From a virus, in the IMG/VR virus record IMGVR_UViG_3300046007_009966, positions 1-23,158 of that record: a stretch of 23,158 bases of DNA, one strand, 5' to 3'. Below the pieces are notes generated by a model that was not told where the DNA came from, did not search any database, and was given only the letters and a program-made list of their open reading frames with translations. Below, piece after piece: positions 7,242 to 14,400 of the stretch (position 1 is the stretch's first letter; each line of letters starts with the position of its first letter). The position numbers and the translations under genes were made by a program.

Positions 7242-7481
7242 TTATAAACTACTAATTAAAGTATCCCATTTTCTCCCATCCCATCCTTTAACAGTATAGT
7301 CTTTTATATTTTTTTCATCAATAAAATTAAATAATTCTTTTAAATTTTTAGACATTAGTGTATTAGATTCTTTCCCAGGAACCATCCATTCTAACATAAA
7401 TTCATTATATTTAGCTTCGGTTAAAGTAGTTTCCTTTAATCTATTTTCTACTAAATATTTCTTTAAATCAAAATTATCCAT
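7242..7481 (-). CDS. Short protein with FDLKKYL leader (copy 1)
   Basis: This 79-residue protein opens with MDNFDLKKYLVENRL and then has LKETTLTEAK, giving two (L)xE triplets (LVE 10-12, LTE 20-22). The body (YNEFMLEWMVPGKESN, FNFIDEKNIKDYTVKGWDG) looks like a small alpha/beta domain of the kind that displays an argument through 'YTVKGWDGRKW'; I do not recognise it. It is the first gene after the terminator-like hairpin of the homing endonuclease and has an exact TATTTATA element 14 bases before its ATG, so it may start a new transcript. Confidence 0.6.
   Translation of the reverse strand: MDNFDLKKYLVENRLKETTLTEAKYNEFMLEWMVPGKESNTLMSKNLKELFNFIDEKNIKDYTVKGWDGRKWDTLISSL
7446..7481 (-). repeat. 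Duplicated 12-codon leader (partner at 7194-7229)
   Basis: The first twelve codons of the two adjacent short genes match closely in DNA as well as protein: both read AATTTTGATTTAAA from the third codon, followed by nearly identical codons for KKYL-(V/I)-EN. The remaining coding sequences are unrelated. This looks like a modular start reused on different proteins, or a duplication whose bodies have diverged fully. Confidence 0.6.
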
Positions 7482-7495
7482 ATCTTTTTATTTAT

Positions 7496-7503
7496 TATAA
7501 ATA
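7496..7503 (-). promoter_or_regulatory. TATTTATA element, possible promoter
   Basis: The minus strand reads TATATATTTATAATAAA, with the exact core TATTTATA, 14 bases before the ATG at 7481 and just after the T10 run. The plus strand reads TATAAATA, the T4 late-promoter octamer, but in the direction opposite to the genes. The same element recurs before several other starts. Confidence 0.35.
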
Positions 7504-7506
7504 TAT

Positions 7507-7539
7507 AAAAAAAAAATTAAGATACAAAGTCTTTATATC
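7507..7539 (-). terminator. Hairpin plus T10 run, terminator-like
   Basis: On the minus strand GATATAA and TTGTATC (one G-U pair) can form a seven-pair stem around AGACT at 7539-7521, overlapping the last codons of the homing endonuclease. The stop TAA follows, and then ten T residues (7516-7507). This is the form of a weak intrinsic terminator and would insulate the endonuclease gene from those downstream. Confidence 0.45.
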
Positions 7540-8197
7540 GAAAAACAAATCCTTTAATATGAATTTTATTACCTTTTAAAACTTCACATATGTTACCTTT
7601 ATTTAGATTTAAAACTTCACTTGCTTCTGATAATGATTTAAATTCCATTCCGAATAAAGTATCACAAATAATAGGTTTAAGTCCTTTTCCTATTTTATTT
7701 TGTGTAATTTTTTTACTTATTTCTTCTTTTTTATTTTTCCATACTTCTTTCATCATTATAGAAAGATTGTCTTTATGTTCTTGAGTTCTTTCATAAGATA
7801 AACCACAACCCTTTTCTTTTAAAAAAGCACTATGTTCAGGACGAGTTTTACCTTCCCAAACTCCTTTTCTACCTTTTAATCCTTTTGAGTGGTTTTTCCT
7901 CCATTGTTCATCTTTATAACCTTGTATTCCTCCTTTTGATGTTGAATTAAGTCCTTTTTTATAACTATCGTAATATTCAATCCAATATGTTTCTCTTTCA
8001 GATAAATGTTCTATTATACATTCTTCAAGGATTTCTTTTTTATGATTTTTCCAACCGTACTTATTTAAAGAATTTTTAAATTTTTTACCACTTCCCGAAT
8101 TATATTTGTGTCCTTTTTCCCAACGATCTTCTATATTAGTAGATTGACCTATATATATTTTACCTTTTGGGTTTGTAATTTTATAAATACCTATCAT
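7517..8197 (-). CDS. GIY-YIG homing endonuclease with NUMOD-like repeats
   Basis: The N-terminal nuclease domain has GIY at residues 3-5, YIG at 15-17, Arg25 after the DRW turn, the metal-binding Glu69 in ERETYWIEYY, and Asn84 in GLNSTSKGG. Residues about 95-125 (KNHSKGLKGRKG, KTRPEHSAF) match NUMOD3-type DNA-binding repeats. Residues about 187-221 (FKSLSEASEVLNLNKGNI, then VLKGN and IKGFVFRY) match a NUMOD1-type helix-turn-helix. This is the make-up of free-standing Seg/I-TevI-like mobile endonucleases. ATG at 8197 is chosen over the TTG one codon upstream; the protein has 226 residues. It lies between the tail module and the small-gene cluster, has a higher lysine content than its neighbours, and carries its own terminator-like hairpin, all fitting a mobile insertion. 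Confidence 0.88.
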   Translation of the reverse strand: MIGIYKITNPKGKIYIGQSTNIEDRWEKGHKYNSGSGKKFKNSLNKYGWKNHKKEILEECIIEHLSERETYWIEYYDSYKKGLNSTSKGGIQGYKDEQWRKNHSKGLKGRKGVWEGKTRPEHSAFLKEKGCGLSYERTQEHKDNLSIMMKEVWKNKKEEISKKITQNKIGKGLKPIICDTLFGMEFKSLSEASEVLNLNKGNICEVLKGNKIHIKGFVFRYKDFVS

Positions 8198-8201
8198 CAA
8201 T

Positions 8202-8209
8202 GATAAATA
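8202..8209 (-). promoter_or_regulatory. TATTTATC element before the homing endonuclease
   Basis: The minus strand reads TTAATATTTATCATTGATG, placing TATTTATC four bases before the ATG of the endonuclease. It is a one-mismatch member of the recurrent TATTTATA class. If it is a promoter the message would be nearly leaderless, so a translation-enhancer role is equally possible. Confidence 0.25.
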
Positions 8210-8234
8210 TTAAAAAATTTACCGAAAATGTCAA

Positions 8235-8675
8235 TTATTTAAAATCACTTATGTAGAATTTTCCAAGGATTGAATCATTATACCACCCATCCGAATTTTC
8301 TAATACACCATTTGTAAATAAATATTTACATTCATAGTAAGTTAAAAGTTTTTTATTAGAAACAAACTGTAAAATCTCACGAGTAAATTCCTCTTGTTTA
8401 CCTTCCTTAATGAGTTCTAAAATAGGTTTAGCAGATCCATAGTACGTTTTCCAATCCGATTCTTTTTGAACCACTTTTGAAATCGGTTTTCTACCAGGTC
8501 CTGTTTGTTCTGCTAATTCTTTTTTTGTTAATTTTTTCTTTACGTTATGAAATAACGATTTCTTACCCAAATAGGCTTTACCGCTTGGAACATGTTTTAC
8601 AATGTATATAAAACCGAAAGTACCTAGAGGCATGTCATCTATTGAATTTATAACTTGTTCGTTGTATAACCACAT
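8235..8675 (-). CDS. GIY-YIG-like nuclease domain protein
   Basis: This 146-residue protein contains FIY (22-24) and YLG (35-37) at the spacing of the GIY-YIG core, followed by a Lys-rich insertion (VKKKLTKKELAEQTG), WKTYYGSAKP (75-84), Glu115 in YYECKYL and Asn133 in WYND. The last two sit where the catalytic Glu and structural Asn of the fold are expected. The start MWLYNEQVINSI and the absence of NUMOD repeats set it apart from the downstream homing enzyme. It resembles compact phage GIY-YIG proteins that may act as structure- or host-DNA-specific nucleases. It follows the tail genes by two bases, so it is probably a resident gene rather than an insertion. The fold call is fair; activity is unproven because the Arg/His pattern is less clear. 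Confidence 0.65.
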   Translation of the reverse strand: MWLYNEQVINSIDDMPLGTFGFIYIVKHVPSGKAYLGKKSLFHNVKKKLTKKELAEQTGPGRKPISKVVQKESDWKTYYGSAKPILELIKEGKQEEFTREILQFVSNKKLLTYYECKYLFTNGVLENSDGWYNDSILGKFYISDFK

Positions 8676-8676
8676 A

Positions 8677-9651
8677 TTATCTGTCTATGTTTACTAAAAT
8701 TATTGTGTCTGTTACTGGGGATAGGGGTAGTGGTTGAGATAATTTCCCAACTGCTAATAAGTTTTGGAATTCATCATACAAACCAATTGTTGTTACGTAT
8801 GGTGTAAAATAAGAACCTGTTGCAAAATTATATAAAACTTCATTACTTGAGCCTGAAAGTATAGATGGGTTTTGGCTAAAGTTAAATTCATTTTCTCTAG
8901 CAGTACATTTATATTGTGTTTCATAAATGGTTAATGAAGAAGAAAATGAACAAGTTACATTTGAAGAAGTTATCATGTTTAGTATAACTCCTGCAGTTGC
9001 ACCATAAACTGATGTTCCATAAATTGCACTTCCATATAAAGCTCCTCCATCAAAACTACAAGTAGAAATTACAGCTATACCATGAGCATAAAATATATTT
9101 CCACAAATATCATCTGTACCAGAAAATAATAAATTACCTTGTCCATCATCATAAACTGAACCACTATCTGCTGACCATATAAAAGAACCTGGTTGGATAT
9201 AGTTTCCAAATAATCCTACAGGAATTGATAGGACTCCAATCACCGCATCAGATGATGTTGGAAAATATCTTCCAAAAGATAAACTAGATTGTTGATAATT
9301 ATCATATAATCCAGGAGAACCACCTGTACCTACAATAACATCTCCTGATGGATCTGAACCGGGAACTAAACTTGCTGTGTTGACAGGAGAACCAAATGGA
9401 TTTTCTAAATAATTTGAATAATATAATTCTTTAACAGAATCATATATTAGTCTTTGATATTGAGTACCATTTTGTCCTGTAGTAGGATCAGTTAATGGGT
9501 TAAATAATGAACTAGTATTTAATCCTAAAAATCTATCAATTCCAACATTAGATCCTATTAAAGCATCATTTCCTATAAAAGTAAATGATTTATTTACAGT
9601 TAGAGGAGTAACTATTATGTCCGAAGCTAGGAATTGTTTGTAGGCACCCAT
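8677..9651 (-). CDS. Tail/baseplate-associated structural protein (paralogue A)
   Basis: This 324-residue protein is rich in Gly, Ser, Thr and Tyr and poor in Lys, as expected for an extracellular beta-structured tail or fibre protein. The last 75 residues (NEFNFSQNPSILSGSSNEVL, then YVTTIGLYDEFQNLLAVGKL and SQPLP) align well with the end of the upstream 345-residue protein. The N-terminal part (FLASDIIVTPLTVNKSFTF, IGSNVGIDRFLG) is different. A middle run ALYGSAIYGTSVYGATAG suggests short-period beta repeats. It is the last gene of the tail module, five bases after its paralogue. A role in the baseplate periphery or fibre attachment is inferred from position and composition. Confidence 0.65.
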   Translation of the reverse strand: MGAYKQFLASDIIVTPLTVNKSFTFIGNDALIGSNVGIDRFLGLNTSSLFNPLTDPTTGQNGTQYQRLIYDSVKELYYSNYLENPFGSPVNTASLVPGSDPSGDVIVGTGGSPGLYDNYQQSSLSFGRYFPTSSDAVIGVLSIPVGLFGNYIQPGSFIWSADSGSVYDDGQGNLLFSGTDDICGNIFYAHGIAVISTCSFDGGALYGSAIYGTSVYGATAGVILNMITSSNVTCSFSSSLTIYETQYKCTARENEFNFSQNPSILSGSSNEVLYNFATGSYFTPYVTTIGLYDEFQNLLAVGKLSQPLPLSPVTDTIILVNIDR

Positions 9652-9656
9652 TCATT

Positions 9657-10694
9657 TTAGAAATCTAGTTTAACTCTAACTAATGCTTCTTTTGTAAAGT
9701 TTTTAGGTAATGGTCTTGATAATTTAGCTACAGCTAATAATTCATTTGAATCATTATATAATCCAACCGTTGTAATATATGTTTGAGGATTATTAATAAA
9801 GTTAGAATATAATACTTCACCTGTTGAACCAGAAATAAAGCTTGGGTTTTCAGAATAATTGAATTCTGAACTTCTTGGTCTTATAAATATATAATCAGAA
9901 GAAATTGTTTCTTGAGAATTTAACTGAAAATTACCTGAACCTGAAATTGCTCTAAATAAAGATAAATTAGGACTTACATTAATAGTTCCTGTTGCTGCAG
10001 CTGATCCACTATATACAAAACCAATACCACCACTAGATGTTGGTTGAGCTAATGCTAAAGGATTTAATATAATAGTTCCAATATCAGGTAATAACCAACC
10101 ATAAGAACCAGAAGTAGATGAATAACCATTAGCATTTAAACTTGTATTAATGGTTCCTGCTGAACCAGATACTAATTGAAATACTCTACCAGCGGCACCA
10201 AATTGAACTGCTAAACCATTTCCTGTAGCATATAAACTACTATTATCAGTTAATGAAATTGAACCTGAGCTTCCTGAAAGTCTTAATGTCATTGAACCTA
10301 AGAAAATAGATTCTTTATAACAAGCTCTTTCAATAGGTAAGGCAAAAAATTCTGATGATGTAATGGTACCAAATATAAAATTGGTATTTTCATCTCCAAT
10401 TACTAAATCTTGCCATTGACCATAAATAGTTGAAGTTGGAGATTTACCATTTACTAAATTATTATAGTTAGCACTACCACTTCCTTTTGCATTACCATAA
10501 GCAATTGCAAATTGGACTGAGGAAGTAGATGTAGTATCATATACGTTTATATAATAATTTCCTGAACTTCCATTAACTTGAACAGATGAGGTAAAGAAAG
10601 AAGTTAATGCTGGGTTTCCAGTTGTCCAACAAATGGAAGAAATAGCATCAGAGCTTACTACAAAATCATCGGGTTGTAATCTTACAAAAGACAT
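9657..10694 (-). CDS. Tail/baseplate-associated structural protein (paralogue B)
   Basis: The protein has 345 residues, is low in charged residues and high in Ser, Gly, Thr and Asn, and looks all-beta. The C-terminal module (SEFNYSENPSFISGSTGEVL, YITTVGLYNDSNELLAVAKL, SRPLP, ending VRVKLDF) is shared with the following gene. The N-terminal half includes IYGQWQDLVIGDENTNFIFG and SIFLGSMTLRLSGSSGSISL, typical of virion proteins with surface beta-sheets. It comes 15 bases after the conserved 219-residue structural gene. The shared ending probably docks both proteins to the same baseplate or fibre partner, while the differing front parts do different jobs. I do not know a named homologue. Confidence 0.65.
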   Translation of the reverse strand: MSFVRLQPDDFVVSSDAISSICWTTGNPALTSFFTSSVQVNGSSGNYYINVYDTTSTSSVQFAIAYGNAKGSGSANYNNLVNGKSPTSTIYGQWQDLVIGDENTNFIFGTITSSEFFALPIERACYKESIFLGSMTLRLSGSSGSISLTDNSSLYATGNGLAVQFGAAGRVFQLVSGSAGTINTSLNANGYSSTSGSYGWLLPDIGTIILNPLALAQPTSSGGIGFVYSGSAAATGTINVSPNLSLFRAISGSGNFQLNSQETISSDYIFIRPRSSEFNYSENPSFISGSTGEVLYSNFINNPQTYITTVGLYNDSNELLAVAKLSRPLPKNFTKEALVRVKLDF

Positions 10695-10709
10695 GTTTTA
10701 TATATTTTA

Positions 10710-11369
10710 TTATGCTTTATTTATAATGATAGGAACAGTTATACGAGCACCACTGTCTCTACCAACAATTTGTAGAGTTGCTTGTAAGAAATTATTTGAA
10801 CCAAATAAAGTATTTACAGTAGTGGCTGTTAAATTAATTACAGTACCAATTACTGTTTTAGATACACTAGTACCTAAAGTAGTTGTTTGATTTGTTAAAT
10901 TCAAAGCAGTAACTGCTGGATCTGTAATACCAACTCCTTCAAAAGTTTTCATTGTTCTTACATCAGAAATTGTTGCTGCATATCCTGAAGTTTCAAAAGT
11001 ATTTCCACCCAAATAATTTAGGGTTTGTGGAGTGATTGCTAATGTTGCTCCTTGAGTTAAGGAAATCGATGCATATCCAATGTCCAAAATTGGTAATTTA
11101 GCTGTACCACGAGGTAAAGTAATTAACTTATATTTCATGGTTTGGGTAGATTGAGGAAATGCCTCTAATAAAGGCATATTATCAATTGCTTGACCATAAT
11201 AAGCAGAACCTGATGGGTGATTAGGGTTGTAAAGAGTATAATCAATTTCATCATCTGCTAAGGCAAATTGAGTAATTCTAAATTGACCGTTTTGTTGAGC
11301 GAGTAATTGACGTCCTGTATCTGTTAAAATAGCGTCTACTGTTACTACTGTGTTATTTAAATATCCCAT
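10710..11369 (-). CDS. Conserved phage structural protein
   Basis: This 219-residue protein begins MGYLNNTVVTVDAILTDTG, then RQLLAQQNGQFRITQFALAD and DEIDYTLYNP. I remember this arrangement from uncharacterised structural proteins of marine T4-like phages, but no function is assigned there. The N-terminal half resembles fibre/baseplate connector proteins in which a short helical segment is followed by a beta-sandwich. The C-terminal half (LTNQTTTLGTSVSKTVIGTV, TVNTLFGSNNFLQATLQIVG) is beta-rich, probably an Ig-like domain. It sits between the giant tail protein and the two paralogous structural proteins. Its own start follows an A-rich leader and an exact TATTTATA element. Confidence 0.65.
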   Translation of the reverse strand: MGYLNNTVVTVDAILTDTGRQLLAQQNGQFRITQFALADDEIDYTLYNPNHPSGSAYYGQAIDNMPLLEAFPQSTQTMKYKLITLPRGTAKLPILDIGYASISLTQGATLAITPQTLNYLGGNTFETSGYAATISDVRTMKTFEGVGITDPAVTALNLTNQTTTLGTSVSKTVIGTVINLTATTVNTLFGSNNFLQATLQIVGRDSGARITVPIIINKA

Positions 11370-11381
11370 TTGTATTTTTGT

Positions 11382-11389
11382 TATAAATA
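11382..11389 (-). promoter_or_regulatory. TATTTATA element, possible promoter
   Basis: The minus strand reads AATATATTTATAACAAAAA in the 36-base gap after the giant tail gene, with the core 12 bases before the ATG at 11369. The stretch TATATTTA also comes within one base of the Bacteroidetes -7 consensus TAnnTTTG. Confidence 0.35.
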
Positions 11390-11405
11390 TATTAAATTTT
11401 GTTTT

Positions 11406-14400
11406 TTATTGAATTATTCCTGCTTTTTTAGCTAAATCATAAACATTATATTTAGGATTAAAATTAAAAGGTATTAAAAATCCTGGATCTTTATATGATT
11501 GGATATTTTGTATTGTGACTGAGATTTCACTTGGAATTCTTCTAAATACTCTAAATCTTTGATAATCAGGATTACCACCTGTGGCTGTTGCTACAGCTGT
11601 AGTATCATTCATTAAAGGAACAATAGATAAACTTGATGTTTGAATAGGTACTGTACTTCCTGTATATATTTCTTTTATTTGGTATAATCCTAAAGCATAA
11701 AAGGTATCATCTAATGAAGAAGTAGGGGAAGAACCAGTATCAGCTATTCTTATAAAGTCATAGTTTTGAAGAGGAAATAAAGTATCAGTAGGTAATACAT
11801 AAGAATCAGTTACTATAGTTTCTGTTGTATTTGGATTATAAACATTCAAAAAATTAAAACCATAATAATTTATAGAACCTGATGTAGGATCATTTAATGT
11901 TAATAAAGAATATAACCATGGTTTATACCCAATATCAGAACCAGTATCATTAAAAGTAGAAATACTTTGAGAATGGAAACGAGGAACATATATGGGGGAT
12001 GAAGTACTATTACTCCAATATGTAGTAAAGTTTCCTTCACTTCCTGTTTTAGCAAAAATAGTTTGATAATAAGCTCCACCGTCAACTATATTTACTGTAA
12101 CACTTGTTTTTCCAGCAGAATAAACAGCTGGTAAAATATATGCTGTTTGTCCTCCAACAAAAGTATTTTCAGTTATAAATAAATTATAATTATTTATAGT
12201 TAATGGTATAGCATTACCTTCAATATCTATTAAATAAATTCCATGTACAACACCCCCTCCTGGGTATTCTGGATCAGATGGACCAATCCAGTCAAAATAC
12301 ATAAAATAATTAGCAAAATTATCTATTGGATAACCCGTTGGAAAACTTGATGAAGCAAATGATTGTGAATAATTATATTGTCCTGTATAATCAGAACCAT
12401 AATATCTTGCATTTGCCCATCCTGTTTCAGGTGAGTAATTTGAATCAGGAACAGTAGCTTTAGTGGCACTTCCACTCAAAATAACTTGTTGGTTTACAGC
12501 TTGGATTTGACTACTGTTAAAATCAACGTCCATATATTTTGAACTTGGTCTGTCAATTTGAACATCATTTGCTGTTACTAAACAATCAGGTTCTATATAT
12601 GATTCAAAAATAGTAACATATCCTGCACCTACACTACCTGCTCCAGTTTTAATCCATCCTAATTTTATTATAGGATTATTAACTTCTAATTGATATACAT
12701 TTCTAACTACTGTTACTCCTGTAGAATTACTATCTGTAAAGTATACAGTTCCAATATTATCTTTTAAGGTAATAGATGTAGAATTAGCTAATTGATATTG
12801 AAATGATAAATAATAAGTAAAATCTGCATTAAAATCATATAATATTGGTTGGATTGAATTATCTCCAACATTAATATATGTGCCATCTAAATAAGTACCT
12901 ACTTGTACTATTTCAACATTACAATCATTTAAATCACCATCTTCAACTAAAATAGCTGAGCCACTAAATTCTCCATCATAAAATTCTGTTTGAGAATAAT
13001 CTGTAAATGAAACAGAACCACTTAATGATGGTGTTGTACCTGACCAACTTTGAGTAATATTTACAAATCTATCAAAAGATTGAGTTTGTCCAAACAAATC
13101 AGGCATTGAACCTCCACTTCCACCAGAAATTGTACCTACATCTATTGAACCTGTTATGGTTTGATCTTCAACTACATAAGGAATGTTTACAGAACCACTA
13201 CCTATATTAGCTATTGATTCAGAAGTATTTACTTGAGGAACTCTATACCTGTTTCTATCTAATAAAGTATTTTTTATTATTATACCAGATGCTAAACTTG
13301 TTCTTGCAGGAGTAAAATCTTGCAACATTTTAAATAAAGAGTTATCAAAGAATTTAATTAATCTTATGTAATCTACATAATTGTAATTTGAAGTATATTT
13401 TTCAAAATAAGAATATCTTATGGCATCTAAAGCAGGGTAAGTATCTAAAGATGAAGATTGGAATCTTGGATCTCCAATTACTTCTCCAATATTGAAATAT
13501 CCAATTTGTGAATTAATATCTTCATTTATTTCGTTTTGTGGTGAAAATCCTACTTCAACATAATCAATATCTCTAGTATAACTAGAACTTATTGAAGGAA
13601 ATTGTTGAACTGAAATAAACGGAGATAATACATTTGAATCAGGAATATTAGATAAACTTGTACTATAAGGTAAAACAATATTTTGTTGTTTTATTTTTTG
13701 GGAAACAGCATTTTGAATACCCGCTGGAACTTGATCAAAGTAAAATACTTCTGTATTTGGAACAAATTCACCACCTGAACTTATATAGAAATCACTATTA
13801 TCACTATCAAAGGAAGGTATTGGTGTCCAAGAACCTGTTACTCTAGGATGAACAGAAACAGATTCTGTATACAATTCACCTCCTAAAGGTGCTCTAAAAA
13901 TCAAATACTCACTTTGTTCAGTTGAATAAGGATTCATTACGTAAGCATCAAAAGTACTTTCTGAAATTGTTGTTGCGTAATATCTTATTTCTTGGAAAGA
14001 ACCTGTAAATATTTTGTAAGAGGCTGAACCAAAAGTAGATACTGCTATATTCTCCCAACTTTCATCTGGGGTTATTACTGATGAAGATGCTTGGAATCCT
14101 ATTGTATTACCATCAAAACCTTCATAATTTTTATTTTTAGCATATAATGTAAAGTCTCCGTAAGCATTTCTATTTAATAATACAGACCACCATCCTCCAT
14201 CGTAAAAAGGTAAATATATAGTAGCAGATGATGTTGGAGAATTTGATGGATCAGGAAAATACTCTAAAGTAGCATATTGGTAATAAGGATCAACAGTTGA
14301 ACCAGAATATGAACCACTAGTATAACCTGAACCTGTGTATTTTAAAGTTAAAGTCATTTCATAATCTGTTGACCATAAACTTTGAGTTGCTATACTAGCA

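Noticed and set aside
8198-8200. TTG as start of the homing endonuclease
   Set aside because: An ATG is the very next codon and gives the MIGIYKI start normal for this family.
11900-12085. Short minus-strand frame inside the giant tail gene
   Set aside because: It overlaps the long frame entirely and shows no domain or start signal of its own.
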